Counted from the stretch's first letter, positions 48,453 to 58,847 are shown. The stretch: DNA of 64,000 nucleotides from Chitinophaga pollutisoli (GCF_038396755.1 NZ_CP149822.1:2852001-2916000); one strand, 5' to 3'. Made by a program: numbers and translations. The notes: generated from the letters alone by a model not told the origin.

Positions 48453-50291
48453 TTAGTGGCCGGACTCGTCGGGCGAAACCGGAACCGTCTGCGGAATGAA
48501 ATCTTTTCCGTCTTTGCTGTAATCGTAAGCCCAGCGGTGAACTTCCGGAATCTCACCAGGCCAGTTGCCGTGACCGGGATTGATCGGTGTAGTCCACTCC
48601 AGGGTGGTCGCGTTCCACGGGTTAGGCGTGGTCAGCTTGCGGCCCTTGAAGATACTGTAGAAGAAGTTGAATACAAACAGCAGCTGCGTTGCGAACACGA
48701 TGATCACCACAAAGCTGATGAAAGTGTTCAGTTCAGCGAACTGGTTGAAAGACGCCCAGTTGCTGTAGTCGAAGTAACGACGCGGCATACCGGCCATACC
48801 TTCGTAGTGCATCGGCCAGAAGATGAGGTAAGCACCGATCAGTGTAATCCAGAAGTGGATAAAGCCGATGGTTTGGTTCATATAACGGCCGTACATTTTC
48901 GGGAACCAGTGGTAAATACCTGCGAACATACCGAAGAATGCGGATACCCCCATTACGATGTGGAAGTGGGCGATTACGAAATAAGTATCGTGCAGGTGGA
49001 TGTCGATGGCGGAGTTACCCAACCAGATACCTGTCAGACCACCGGAGATGAATGTGCTCACGAAACCGATGGAGAACAGGGACGCCGGCGTGAAGCGGAT
49101 ATTACCTCGCCAGATCGTCGTGATCCAGTTAAATACTTTAATGGCCGAGGGTACCGCAATCAGCAGCGTCAACAGTACGAAGAACGCGCCGAGGAAGGGG
49201 TTCAGGCCAGTCACGAACATGTGGTGCGCCCATACCAGGAACGCCAGCAGCGTGATCGCGAACATGGAACCCACCATCGCGAGGTAACCGAAGATCGGCT
49301 TGCGGGAATTCACCGCCAGCACTTCAGATACCATACCCATCGCGGGAAGGATGATGATATATACTTCAGGGTGACCCAGGAACCAGAACAAGTGCTGGTA
49401 AAGGATCGCGGAACCACCTTCGTTAGGCAGCACCTTGCCTGCAACAAACAGCTCGCTCAGGTAGAAGCTGGTGCCACCGTGACGGTCGAACAGCAGCAGC
49501 ACGAAACCGGACAGCAGAACCGGGAATGAAAGCACACCCAGGATAGCGGTGAAGAGGAAGCTCCATACAGTAAGGGGCATCTTCGTCATGCTCATACCTT
49601 TGGTACGCATGTTCAGGATCGTGGAGATATAGTTGAGGCTCCCTAGCAGGGAGGACACTACGAACAATGCCATGCTGATCAGCCAGAGGTCCATACCGAT
49701 TTTAGAACCGATAGAGGCATCGCCCAGGGCGCTCAGGGGAGGATAGGAAGTCCAGCCGCCGGAAGCAGGGCCTGTCTGAACGAACAGGGAAGACATCATT
49801 ACAATGCTGGAGATAAAGAAGAACCAGTAGCTCAGCATGTTCATGAAAGGAGAAGCCATGTCGCGGGCGCCAATCTGCAGGGGAATGAGCAGGTTGGAGA
49901 AGGTGCCCGAAAGGCCGGCAGTCAATACGAAGAACACCAAGATGGTACCGTGCATCGTCACCAAAGCATAATATGCCTCGGCGGTGATACGGCCGCCTTC
50001 AGCCCAGTGGCCCAGAATGGATTCCAGCCAGGGGAAGGTAGCATCCGGATAACCCAGTTGCAGACGGAACAAAACGGAAAAGAACGCACCAATGATGGCC
50101 CAGATAATGCCCGTGATCAGGAATTGCTTCGCGATCATCTTGTGGTCCATGCTGAAAATGTACTTCGAGATGAAGGTCTCTTCATGATGGTGGTCATGAC
50201 CGTGACCGTCATGGCCATTACCATGCCCATGGTCCGCTTCGTGGCCGTGATGGAGAAAATCCTGACTGTGCAAAGTTGCTTCGTTACTCAT
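48453..50291 (-). CDS. ctaD: Cytochrome c oxidase subunit I
   Basis: Catalytic subunit of the aa3-type oxidase, 612 residues, twelve membrane helices. GHPEVYIIILP carries the CuB His and the cross-linked Tyr of A-type enzymes; AHHMFVTG gives the two further CuB His; the K-channel Lys is in SAIKVFNW; HDTYFVIAHFHIVMG carries the heme ligands. An unusual N-terminal extension (1-38) has 12 His residues in its first 36 positions. It is encoded between subunit II and heme O synthase. Confidence 0.96.
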   Translation of the reverse strand: MSNEATLHSQDFLHHGHEADHGHGNGHDGHGHDHHHEETFISKYIFSMDHKMIAKQFLITGIIWAIIGAFFSVLFRLQLGYPDATFPWLESILGHWAEGGRITAEAYYALVTMHGTILVFFVLTAGLSGTFSNLLIPLQIGARDMASPFMNMLSYWFFFISSIVMMSSLFVQTGPASGGWTSYPPLSALGDASIGSKIGMDLWLISMALFVVSSLLGSLNYISTILNMRTKGMSMTKMPLTVWSFLFTAILGVLSFPVLLSGFVLLLFDRHGGTSFYLSELFVAGKVLPNEGGSAILYQHLFWFLGHPEVYIIILPAMGMVSEVLAVNSRKPIFGYLAMVGSMFAITLLAFLVWAHHMFVTGLNPFLGAFFVLLTLLIAVPSAIKVFNWITTIWRGNIRFTPASLFSIGFVSTFISGGLTGIWLGNSAIDIHLHDTYFVIAHFHIVMGVSAFFGMFAGIYHWFPKMYGRYMNQTIGFIHFWITLIGAYLIFWPMHYEGMAGMPRRYFDYSNWASFNQFAELNTFISFVVIIVFATQLLFVFNFFYSIFKGRKLTTPNPWNATTLEWTTPINPGHGNWPGEIPEVHRWAYDYSKDGKDFIPQTVPVSPDESGH

Positions 50292-50388
50292 AATAAGTTC
50301 TGTTTATGATCAGCCGGTAAACGGGGCAGGCTTGCCGGCTATTTCCTTTAATTTTTTACGCTCCTAATTTCTCTTGCTCTACGATGTT

Positions 50389-51432
50389 TTACTTCGTAAC
50401 CGCCGCTACGGCTTTGGTGGAATCAGCAGGTACAGCAGGTGCTGCAGGCGCCGCTTCTTTCGCAGGTTCAACCTGGGAAAATTGCGTTACCTGTTTGGCC
50501 AGCCATGCGTCGTATTCAGCCTGTGTTTCCACGACGATGTTCGCCTTCATGGAATAGTGGCCGCTGCCGCACATCTGGTCGCAAGCCAGCTCATACACGA
50601 ACTCGGGATTACCGGTCTTCTTACGATACTCGGCAGTAGTAATGGTCGGCGTGAACCACAGCGTGGTCGGGATACCCGGAACCGCGTCCATTTTCAGGCG
50701 GAAGTGAGGCAGACCTACGTCATGCACTACGTCGCGGGAACCGATGATCAGTTTCACCGGTTTGCCTACCACTACGTGGAGCTCCGGCGCGATAATATCG
50801 TCATGGTTCAGGGGGTCCGCCCAATCCTGACCTACAGGGTTGTTGGAATCATTGGTGAGTTTGAAGTTGCGGCGGCCCAGCTGCCCGTCTTTACCGGGGT
50901 AACGAACGATCCAGTTGAACTGCTTGCCTGTCACTTCTACTACCATAGACTCTTTGGGAGCTTCGGAAGTCATGCGCAGCCAGTGGCGGATACCGAAAGC
51001 TACGAGAACCGTCAGCACGATGGCCGGGATTACCGTCCAGATTACTTCCAGTTTGTTGTTGTGCGGGAAATAGAAGGCTTTACGACCGTCCTTCTCCTGG
51101 TATCTCCAGGCGAAAACGAACAGACCGATCTGGGTCAGTACGAAAACGATCATGGTGATGATGAAGGTAACCTTGATCAGGCTGTCTACGCCTACACCGT
51201 GGTCCGACGCGGGATCACCCAGCATGCGGTCCTTCAGCAAATCATGGCACCACCAAACGCCGATCAGTCCCAGCACCAGGAATACGATCATCAGGAAACC
51301 GTTGATACGGTTGGACTGCTCGCGCGATTTCTTTTCACCTTTCAGAATGGACACATATTCGCTTGCTTTCGCGATCTGGAAGATCACGACGAATATGAGA
51401 ACAACTACTATAACTGCTAAATATCCTGACAT
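50389..51432 (-). CDS. ctaC: Cytochrome c oxidase subunit II
   Basis: A 347-residue subunit that takes electrons from the ACIII cytochromes through the CuA centre. There are three predicted membrane helices at the start (one more than usual: 3-20, 46-62, 88-108 and 130-148 regions), then the cupredoxin domain with CuA ligands H237 (VVHDVGLPHF), C284, C288, H292 and M295 (CDQMCGSGHYSM). An Ala/Pro-rich tail ends the protein. Directly downstream of actF, linking complex III and IV in one operon. Confidence 0.95.
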   Translation of the reverse strand: MSGYLAVIVVVLIFVVIFQIAKASEYVSILKGEKKSREQSNRINGFLMIVFLVLGLIGVWWCHDLLKDRMLGDPASDHGVGVDSLIKVTFIITMIVFVLTQIGLFVFAWRYQEKDGRKAFYFPHNNKLEVIWTVIPAIVLTVLVAFGIRHWLRMTSEAPKESMVVEVTGKQFNWIVRYPGKDGQLGRRNFKLTNDSNNPVGQDWADPLNHDDIIAPELHVVVGKPVKLIIGSRDVVHDVGLPHFRLKMDAVPGIPTTLWFTPTITTAEYRKKTGNPEFVYELACDQMCGSGHYSMKANIVVETQAEYDAWLAKQVTQFSQVEPAKEAAPAAPAVPADSTKAVAAVTK

Positions 51433-51497
51433 TGCTATTGAATAATAATTAAGTTATCTAATGCTAAACGTTGTTTGTATTACCATTACGCCACGCA

Positions 51498-52697
51498 TCA
51501 GGTGTGGTGTACGATGCTTTCTTTCAGGTACGGATGGTTCTTCGGCGTCAGCGGCGCTTTTGCCAGTTGTTGTGCCGTCAGGTAAATGATCAGCCCTACG
51601 AAGCCCAGACCGATACCCAGTTCAAACCAGGGGAAGTGCAGGTGCTTCACAGTTGCCGGCATTACCATCTGGAAGAAATCGAGCCAGTGACCGAAGATGA
51701 TCAGTCCGCCCATGAAAGCTACCAGCGTATAGTTACGTTTGGAACTACGTTTCATCAGGATCAGCAGCGGGCAGAGGAAGTTGATAACCAGGTTCAGGAA
51801 GAACACGGGTCTGAACTCGCCCCAAACGCGCGGCTGGAAGTAAACGGTTTCTTCGGGCATGTTGGCGTACCAGATCAGCATGTACTGGGAGAACCAGAGG
51901 TACGTCCAGAATACGCTGAATGCGAACATGAATTTGCCGAGGTCATGCAGGTGCTCTTCGTTCACCATTTCAAGGTAGCCTTTGCTTTTCAGGTAAACGA
52001 CGAACAGTGCGATGAGCGACAGGCCGGAAACCCAGGTGCTGGCGAATGTGTACCAGCTATACATGGTGGAGAACCAGTGTGCGTCGATGCTCATGAGCCA
52101 GATCCACGGTGTGGTGGAACCCATGCTCAGTGCGTATACCACAGCGAAGAGGCCGCACCATACCGTACCTTTCCAGATCAGCGCCTTGCGGCCATCCTGG
52201 TCCAGCAGCATGGTATCTTCCGCCAGGGACATTCTCCGCAGTTTGATCGTGAGAATGCTCCAGAGGGCGAGGGTGATAACGGTCATGGTGGATACGAAGC
52301 CTGCGTTCAGGAACGGAGACTTGAACTCCAGTATACGGTCGCCTTCGGGGTGGAGCCAGTGGTAAATGTGCCCTTTGTTACCGAAGATGAGGAAGCCCAG
52401 TACTACCAGCACGATCACGCTCAGCACAGGCACGGTCATGGAGATGGCTTCAGGCACCCGGCGGAAAGCCATCTGCCAGCCACCGTGCGCCAGGGTGGTC
52501 ACACAGATGAAAAAGGTGCTGGCCAGCGCCACCATCAGGAAGAAGGTGCTGTTCTGCAACAGCCCTGCCCAGAATCGGGTGGGTCCGTGTTCGCCGTTGA
52601 GTGCAAAAATTCCGATCAACAAAGTCAGCAAGCCAATGCCCAAAAGCACGAAGCTGGTCGTTTTTAATCTTGCTGGTACTACAAATTGGTCCTTCAT
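51498..52697 (-). CDS. actF: ACIII membrane subunit ActF
   Basis: A 399-residue, ten-helix integral membrane subunit of alternative complex III, the quinol:electron acceptor oxidoreductase that replaces the bc1 complex. It is a relative of ActC/NrfD: segments such as WCGLFAVVYALSMGSTTPWIWLMS, HWFSTMYSWYTFASTWVSGL and FAFSVFWTYLWFSQYMLIWYANMPEE are typical. Place: between actE and oxidase subunit II. Confidence 0.93.
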   Translation of the reverse strand: MKDQFVVPARLKTTSFVLLGIGLLTLLIGIFALNGEHGPTRFWAGLLQNSTFFLMVALASTFFICVTTLAHGGWQMAFRRVPEAISMTVPVLSVIVLVVLGFLIFGNKGHIYHWLHPEGDRILEFKSPFLNAGFVSTMTVITLALWSILTIKLRRMSLAEDTMLLDQDGRKALIWKGTVWCGLFAVVYALSMGSTTPWIWLMSIDAHWFSTMYSWYTFASTWVSGLSLIALFVVYLKSKGYLEMVNEEHLHDLGKFMFAFSVFWTYLWFSQYMLIWYANMPEETVYFQPRVWGEFRPVFFLNLVINFLCPLLILMKRSSKRNYTLVAFMGGLIIFGHWLDFFQMVMPATVKHLHFPWFELGIGLGFVGLIIYLTAQQLAKAPLTPKNHPYLKESIVHHT

Positions 52698-52743
52698 TAC
52701 TGTTGTATATTAAAATACGAAGTTGAAATGCGATTTAATCTTA

Positions 52744-53385
52744 TTAATGGGCCGCTGCTACCGCAGGTGCCGCCGCTGTTGCCGAATCCGCTGCAGGCGC
52801 CGCTGCCGGAGCTGCCTCCGCAGGCGCCTTGCCGCCGTTCTGCATATTCTTGATATAGCCTACCACTTTCCAACGCTGTTCAATGTCCAGCTGGCTGGCG
52901 TAGCTGCCCATCACGTTGAACCCGAAAGTAGCAACGTGGAACATACGGCCCTCAGTGTATCCCAGTACCTTGCCGGTCAGGAATGCCGGAGGGGCAGCAG
53001 GATACGGCCCGTCGCCGCCTTTGTACAGCGGACCGTTACCGTCCAGCTTGGTGCCGTGGCAAACGCCGCAGTAAATATCATACAGGCGCTTCCCTTCTTC
53101 CAGACCGGCTTTGTCCAGCACCAGGGGGTTAGCCACCAGGTTCGCCTGCGCAGTGTCTTCCGCTTTGAGGTGATACGGCAGCATCGCGCCGCGCTTCACC
53201 GTACCTTCCACCGGCTTCATGCTCGCAAGGCGGGCGCTGTAGAACTCGTATGCACGGGATTCGTACATATCGGGCGCATAAATCTTGCCGGGATTTCTAT
53301 GGTGCGGCCCCTTGTTCCCGCAGGATGCCAGGAAGGCGCCCCCTGCTAAGGCTGCTACAATCAGTATGTTGGAAGTCCTTTTCAT
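52744..53385 (-). CDS. actE: ACIII monoheme cytochrome c lipoprotein ActE
   Basis: A 213-residue lipoprotein (signal with lipobox FLASC, Cys22). One c-type heme site CGVCH at 106-110, with the likely axial Met in the C-terminal half (EGRMFHVATFGFNVMGSYA). The C-terminus is an Ala/Pro-rich tail, as in other Bacteroidota periplasmic redox lipoproteins. It is expected to carry electrons from ActA toward the oxidase CuA. Confidence 0.93.
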   Translation of the reverse strand: MKRTSNILIVAALAGGAFLASCGNKGPHHRNPGKIYAPDMYESRAYEFYSARLASMKPVEGTVKRGAMLPYHLKAEDTAQANLVANPLVLDKAGLEEGKRLYDIYCGVCHGTKLDGNGPLYKGGDGPYPAAPPAFLTGKVLGYTEGRMFHVATFGFNVMGSYASQLDIEQRWKVVGYIKNMQNGGKAPAEAAPAAAPAADSATAAAPAVAAAH

Positions 53386-53486
53386 CCGATATTTATTGTC
53401 TTTTCAGTTGTCCGACAGATACCTTCCGGCTCCGTCCTCCTTTATAATGTCAATAACTGATCTATCTATTCCTTTCGCGGTAATAA

Positions 53487-54059
53487 TTATTTCGCGAAAA
53501 CCTTGTCTTCCCTGTCGAAGCGACCCAGCCACCAGCCGGCTTCAGCCGTCTGCTCGTTGATCTCCTTCGCTCCCACGCTGCTCAGGAAGCCTTTCACCTC
53601 CTCCGCATTCGTCTTCTCGCTCACCTCGATCGCCATTACGAACAGGTCATCGGTCTGACGGGGGTGGAAGATGTGCTTCTTCACGAAAGGAGCCATCTGG
53701 CACAGGTACATGAATGTCATCACCATCCCTACCGCCGAAAACAGTACCGTCAACTCGAAAGTGATGGGAATGAATGCCGGTAAAGGAAAGTGCGGCTTAC
53801 CACCGATGTTCATCGGCCAGTCGGTCGTAAATACCCAGCTCATAAAAGAGAGCGCGGTCGTCGTACCGGTAATGGCATAAATGAAGCCGGCCGTGTGCAG
53901 GCTCGTCTCTCTCAGGCCCATCGCATGATCCAGACCATGCACCGGGAACGGGGTGTACACATCATGTATTTTGTAACCGGCCTGGCGTACTTTCTTTACC
54001 GCCGGAAACAACACCGCCTCATCATCAAAACTGCCTACTACAAATTTCTTAACAGCCAT
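53487..54059 (-). CDS. actD: ACIII subunit ActD (DUF3341)
   Basis: A 190-residue protein with the DUF3341 domain and two membrane helices (LHTAGFIYAITGTTTALSF, IPITFELTVLFSAVGMVMTF). The N-terminal half starts KKFVVGSFDDEAVLFPAVKKVRQAGYKIHDVYTPFPVHGLDHAMGL in pieces, typical for ActD. It is a structural subunit with no cofactor. Position between actC and actE matches the act operons described in Flavobacterium and Rhodothermus. Confidence 0.93.
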   Translation of the reverse strand: MAVKKFVVGSFDDEAVLFPAVKKVRQAGYKIHDVYTPFPVHGLDHAMGLRETSLHTAGFIYAITGTTTALSFMSWVFTTDWPMNIGGKPHFPLPAFIPITFELTVLFSAVGMVMTFMYLCQMAPFVKKHIFHPRQTDDLFVMAIEVSEKTNAEEVKGFLSSVGAKEINEQTAEAGWWLGRFDREDKVFAK

Positions 54060-54100
54060 ATGGATAATTATTCTGTATTCCGTTAATCTTGATTCAATTC

Positions 54101-55537
54101 TTAGTGGTGCGCCGTGTTATCGTGCGCAAATTTCTCAACACTCTGCTCCTCGTACACGTCCATCTTGTCTTTGAAGTTCTTACCCGAAGTTTTCAGGATC
54201 GATTTGATCTCCGCAACCGCAATTACCGGGAAGTATTTCGCAAACAGGAAGTAGCAAGTGAAGAACAGGCCGAACGTACCCAGGTAGAAGCCAACTTCAG
54301 GCCAGGACGGACGGTAGTAGCTCCAGCTCGAAGGCAGGTAGTCGCGGTACAGCGAAGTACAGATGATCACGAAACGTTCGAACCACATACCGATGTTCAC
54401 GATGATGGACATGATAAACGTTACCATGATGTTCCTTCTCATCTTACGGAACCAGAACACCTGCGGGGAGATTACGTTGCAGGTCATCATGATCCAGTAA
54501 GACCAACCGAGCGGGCCTGCGGCGCGGAACTTGTAGAAGGTGTCGAATTCGTATTGAACGCCGGAGTACCATGCCATGAAGAGCTCGGTCAGGTAGGCGA
54601 CGCCTACGATGGAACCGGTCAGTACGATCACCTTGTTCATCGCTTCGATGTGGCCCAGGGTGATGTAATCTTCAAGACCGAGTATTTTACGGGTGATGAT
54701 CAGCAGTGTTTGTACCATCGCGAAGCCGGAGAAGATCGCACCCGCAACGAAGTAGGGCGGGAAGATCGTGGTGTGCCAGCCAGGGATCACGGAGGTAGCA
54801 AAGTCGAAAGATACGATGGTGTGTACCGAAAGTACCAGCGGTGTGCTCAAACCGGCGAGTACCAGGGAGAGCGACTCGTGGCGCTGCCAGTGCTTGGTGG
54901 AACCGGTCCAGCCGAAGGAAGCCACACCATACAGCATTTTGCGGAGCTTGGTTTTGGCGCGGTCTCGCACCGTTGCGAAATCGGGGAGCAGGCCGGAGTA
55001 CCAGAACAGCAATGAAACGGTAAAGTAAGTGGAGATCGCGAACACGTCCCACAACAGGGGCGAGTTAAAGTTCACCCACAGCGGGCCACGGGTGTTCGGA
55101 TAAGGAAGTACAAAGAAAGCCATCCATACACGGCCCATGTGCCAGATCGGGAACTGTCCCGCGCACATTACCGCAAAGATGGTCATCGCTTCCGCCGCAC
55201 GGTTCACGCCTGTACGCCAACCCTGGCGGAACAGGAGAAGAATGGCGGAGATCAGGGTACCGGCGTGGCCGATACCTACCCACCATACGAAGTTGGTAAT
55301 GTCCCAACCCCAACCGATGGTTTTGTTCAGGTTCCACACACCTGTACCGAAGTAAACCTCCCAGAATACGGAGAATACACCGAACAGCAGCAGGGCAATG
55401 GAGATGAATAAGCCTATATACCACAGTTTACCAGGCTTCGCTTCAATAGGACTGATAATGTCCTCCGTTACCTGGTGATAATCCTTAACCCCATCTACTA
55501 AAGGTTCTCTCAGTGTGGATTCGTACTTCAAATGCAT
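54101..55537 (-). CDS. actC: ACIII quinol-binding membrane subunit ActC
   Basis: A 478-residue NrfD/PsrC-family membrane protein with about ten helices; it supplies the quinol oxidation site next to ActB. Conserved stretches include GIGHAGTLISAILLLFRQGWR, GRVWMAFFVLPYPNTRGPLW and HTIVSFDFATSVIPGWHTTIFPPYF, with the His/Asp residues near the quinol pocket. It is separated from actB by 121 bp that contain a GC-rich hairpin. Confidence 0.94.
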   Translation of the reverse strand: MHLKYESTLREPLVDGVKDYHQVTEDIISPIEAKPGKLWYIGLFISIALLLFGVFSVFWEVYFGTGVWNLNKTIGWGWDITNFVWWVGIGHAGTLISAILLLFRQGWRTGVNRAAEAMTIFAVMCAGQFPIWHMGRVWMAFFVLPYPNTRGPLWVNFNSPLLWDVFAISTYFTVSLLFWYSGLLPDFATVRDRAKTKLRKMLYGVASFGWTGSTKHWQRHESLSLVLAGLSTPLVLSVHTIVSFDFATSVIPGWHTTIFPPYFVAGAIFSGFAMVQTLLIITRKILGLEDYITLGHIEAMNKVIVLTGSIVGVAYLTELFMAWYSGVQYEFDTFYKFRAAGPLGWSYWIMMTCNVISPQVFWFRKMRRNIMVTFIMSIIVNIGMWFERFVIICTSLYRDYLPSSWSYYRPSWPEVGFYLGTFGLFFTCYFLFAKYFPVIAVAEIKSILKTSGKNFKDKMDVYEEQSVEKFAHDNTAHH

Positions 55538-55556
55538 AGTATTTCGAGCTTTGCTC

Positions 55557-55576
55557 GCCCCGGATTGCTCCGGGGC
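55557..55576. repeat. GC-rich hairpin between actB and actC
   Basis: GCCCCGG (55557-55563) pairs with CCGGGGC (55570-55576), loop ATTGCT, without a T-run. It may stabilise or process the operon mRNA. Confidence 0.45.
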
Positions 55577-55658
55577 TATGATGTTTCAAAACTTAAAACA
55601 GATTCTTAACTAGTTCTATTCTTCTTGTTCCTTCCCCTTTCGGGCGGGAACGCTATCA

Positions 55659-58600
55659 TTAGTGATGAGCTTTCTCTTCAGCTTTCGCACCGTGGCCTGC
55701 CGCTACCGGGGCTGCATCCTTGTTACGGATCTTCGCCAGGTAGTTGATGGAGGGCAGTACATGCGTTTCTTCGAGTACGTAGTACAGGCGGTCTGTCTGC
55801 TCTTCGTTACGAACCTTGGAGATGCGGCTGTCCTTGTCATTCACGTTACCGAATACGATAGCACCGGTAGAACATGCCTGCTGACAAGCCGTTTTGGCTT
55901 CGCCGTCACGCATCGGGCGGCCTTCTTTCTTCGCATGGAGTTTCGCATCCTGCAGGCGCTGCACGCAGAAGGAGCATTTCTCCATCGTACCACGGGAACG
56001 AACAACAACATCCGGGTTCAGCACCATACGTGTCAGCGCGTCGTTCATATCCGCCGTGTCGTGCAGGTTGCCTTCGAAGCTGTCGGCACCGTTCCAGTCT
56101 CTCCAGTTGAAGCGACGAACTTTATACGGACAGTTGTTGGCACAGTAACGGGTACCGATGCAACGGTTGTATGCCATCTGGTTGATACCTTCGGAAGAGT
56201 GGTTGGTAGCGGCTACCGGACAAACGTTCTCGCAGGGCGCGTTGTCGCAGTGCTGGCAGAGCATCGGCTGGAACACCACCTCAGGGTTGTTCTCGTCGCC
56301 GGCGAAGTAGCGGTCGATACGCAGCCAGTGCATTTCGTGCGCCAGTACCACTTGCTCTTTACCTACTACAGACACGTTGTTTTCAGCCGTACAAGCCACC
56401 ACGCAGGCGCCGCAACCGAAGCAGGAGTTCAGGTCGATGGACATGCCCCACTTGATGCCGGGATATTCGAACTTGGTGCCGCCCGTGTAGAGGGTAGCGT
56501 CGTTACGGAAGTCACCGCTCATGTTGCCTTCCTTGGTATAGGCTTCGAACAGGTGCTGACGGTCGTGGTTTACCTCTTTCGGGTTCTTGATGAACTCTTC
56601 GAGGGTGGTTTCTTTGATGATCGGACGGCCTTCGTAGCTGTTGTGCGTCTGGGTCAGACCTACAGCATATTTGGCGCCGGTGGCTTCTGCTTTCGCTTCA
56701 GAAACGAAGTAGTCGAAAGTCTGGCCGTTGAAGGATACGAACGGATAAGCGTTTGCACCTACTTCGCCGGCAGCCTTGCCGATGAATTCTTTTTTGCCGC
56801 GGCCGTAACCTACTGCGATGGCGATCGTATCTTCCTGGATACCGGGAACGATCAGCAGGGGCAGTTCAACGGTTTTGCCTTTGGCGGTGATTTTCAGTAC
56901 TTTTTTCTCGGCGTTGATTTCGTAATCGTCGCCCAGTTCCATATTGAAAGTCTTGGCAAGCTTGTTGGATACGCAGGCGTAGTTGTCCCACGTTGAGCGC
57001 GTGATCGGGTCGGGCATTTCCTGGAGCCAGGGGTTATTGGCTTCCTTACCGTTACCGATGGCCACTTTCTCATATACTACCAGTTCGAGGCCGGAAGCTT
57101 TGGGAGCGCCGATCTTCGAAGCAGCGGCGGCAACGTCGGCCGCGAAGGATGCACCGCCGATAGCGGGAGCTGTGGCGGGCTCGATGATACCATCCTGGAG
57201 CGCTTTGTCCCAGGCCGCCTGGGAACCCAGGCGCGTGATCCATTCGTTCTTCAGGTAGTCTACCCATGCGGTGGTGTTGCCGCTCCAGGTCAGCAGGGCG
57301 TCCTGGAAGGCGCGGGTTTTGAACAGGGGGGCGATGGTGGGCTGGATAAAGCCGTAGTAACCGCTCTTCGGTTCCGCATCACCCCAGCTTTCGAGGTAGT
57401 GGTGGTCGGGCAGAATGTATTTGCAGAGCTCGGTGGTTTCGTCGTAACGGTCGTTGAAAGAGATCGATACGCCAGCTTTCGCTACACCGGCTTTGAATTT
57501 CTCTGCGTCGAAATAATCATATGCGGGGTTCACGCCGTAAACGATCAGGGCGCCGATTGAACCTGCGTTCAGATCGGATACCAGCTGCTGCATGTCGGCG
57601 TCGATACCTTGCTTGTAGTTAACGGTGGAAGCCCAGTCGATGGTAGAACCGTTGGAGCCCGCCAGGTTGTTGATGGCGTTTACCAGGATCTGTACGTTCA
57701 CGTCGTTGGAGCCGGATACCACGAGCGATTTGCCGGGGTTGGCCTGGATGGCTTTGGCGGCTTTCGCGATACCTTCTTTCAAACGGGTGTTAGCGATAGC
57801 CGGGGCGGAAACTGCACCGCCGAGAGCGGCCAGCAGGGCCTGGGCTACCACACCTGCTTCAGAGGGGCGGTGGGTGAAGCGCTCGTCGGCATTGGCGCCG
57901 GTGAGGCTCATCATGCTCTCGAAATGGATGTGCTTGCTCATCTCGGGGTTCTTCGGGTTGATCTTGCGACCTTCACCGTACTGCACCGAGAATTCGGAAG
58001 GGTTCAGCCAGGTACCGAGGAAGTCGGCGCCGAGGCTCACCACTACTTTCGCATTTTCGAAATGGTAAGAGGGGATGGCGCGCTTACCGTAGGATGCCTC
58101 GTTGGCGAGGAGCATACCGGAGTAAGAAACGGCATCGTATGTTACGTGACGGCTGCCGGGATATTTCGCCAGGAATTCGCCGATCAGTTTTTTGGTAGAG
58201 GGGCTGATGATGGTCGAGGTGAGCAGTGCCACGGATTTGCCGGAAATGGCGGCCGCGATCTGCTTGTCCAGCTCGGCATATTGCAGTTCCTGGATGCGCT
58301 TGGCCAGTTCTGTTTCCTTGTTCTTGTTGTTGATACCGGGGAAACGGAGACGGGCCACGTCATATAAAGAAAGAACGGAAGCTTGTACGCGGGCAGTGGT
58401 GGAGCCTTTGGTGATGGCCGACATCTCGTTGCCTTCTACCTTGATAGGGCGGCCCTCACGGGTTTTCACCACCAGGGGTACGTACTCACCGTCTACTGTA
58501 TAAGCGGAAGCATAATAGTTGGGAACACCGGGGGTAATGTCTTCCGGTTTGTTTACGTAGGGGATAGCCTTTTTAACCGGGATATCGCAGCTGGCCGCAA

Positions 58601-58784
58601 TGGTAGCCGCGGCAGTGGTGAACCCGAGGTATTTCAGGAAGTCCCGGCGAGGGGTGGATGCACCCAGGAAACTTTCACTCTCTTCGAAGGGCAAATCTTC
58701 CCTGAATTCGTTTTTCACAGTCTCCTGATGCGAAGTGGTATTGTGCAACTCCTCCAAGCCTTTCCAATACTTTTTTTGCTCCAT
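55659..58784 (-). CDS. actB: ACIII iron-sulfur subunit ActB
   Basis: A 1041-residue peripheral subunit. A twin-arginine type sequence TPRRDFLKYLGF (about 44-55) directs export. The large N-terminal domain resembles molybdopterin oxidoreductases but, as known for ActB, is not expected to bind molybdenum. The C-terminal ferredoxin-like domain has the cluster motifs CFGCGACVVAC, CQHCDNAPCENVCP, CIGTRYCANNCP and CSFCVQRLQDA, for one [3Fe-4S] and three [4Fe-4S] clusters in the known structures. Fused B1-B2 form, as in Bacteroidota. Confidence 0.95.
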   Translation of the reverse strand: MEQKKYWKGLEELHNTTSHQETVKNEFREDLPFEESESFLGASTPRRDFLKYLGFTTAAATIAASCDIPVKKAIPYVNKPEDITPGVPNYYASAYTVDGEYVPLVVKTREGRPIKVEGNEMSAITKGSTTARVQASVLSLYDVARLRFPGINNKNKETELAKRIQELQYAELDKQIAAAISGKSVALLTSTIISPSTKKLIGEFLAKYPGSRHVTYDAVSYSGMLLANEASYGKRAIPSYHFENAKVVVSLGADFLGTWLNPSEFSVQYGEGRKINPKNPEMSKHIHFESMMSLTGANADERFTHRPSEAGVVAQALLAALGGAVSAPAIANTRLKEGIAKAAKAIQANPGKSLVVSGSNDVNVQILVNAINNLAGSNGSTIDWASTVNYKQGIDADMQQLVSDLNAGSIGALIVYGVNPAYDYFDAEKFKAGVAKAGVSISFNDRYDETTELCKYILPDHHYLESWGDAEPKSGYYGFIQPTIAPLFKTRAFQDALLTWSGNTTAWVDYLKNEWITRLGSQAAWDKALQDGIIEPATAPAIGGASFAADVAAAASKIGAPKASGLELVVYEKVAIGNGKEANNPWLQEMPDPITRSTWDNYACVSNKLAKTFNMELGDDYEINAEKKVLKITAKGKTVELPLLIVPGIQEDTIAIAVGYGRGKKEFIGKAAGEVGANAYPFVSFNGQTFDYFVSEAKAEATGAKYAVGLTQTHNSYEGRPIIKETTLEEFIKNPKEVNHDRQHLFEAYTKEGNMSGDFRNDATLYTGGTKFEYPGIKWGMSIDLNSCFGCGACVVACTAENNVSVVGKEQVVLAHEMHWLRIDRYFAGDENNPEVVFQPMLCQHCDNAPCENVCPVAATNHSSEGINQMAYNRCIGTRYCANNCPYKVRRFNWRDWNGADSFEGNLHDTADMNDALTRMVLNPDVVVRSRGTMEKCSFCVQRLQDAKLHAKKEGRPMRDGEAKTACQQACSTGAIVFGNVNDKDSRISKVRNEEQTDRLYYVLEETHVLPSINYLAKIRNKDAAPVAAGHGAKAEEKAHH

Positions 58785-58847
58785 GTGATTATTTATATCG
58801 CGTTACGATTTGAAAAATTTGTCTGATCTGATTGTCTGATCTGTTGA

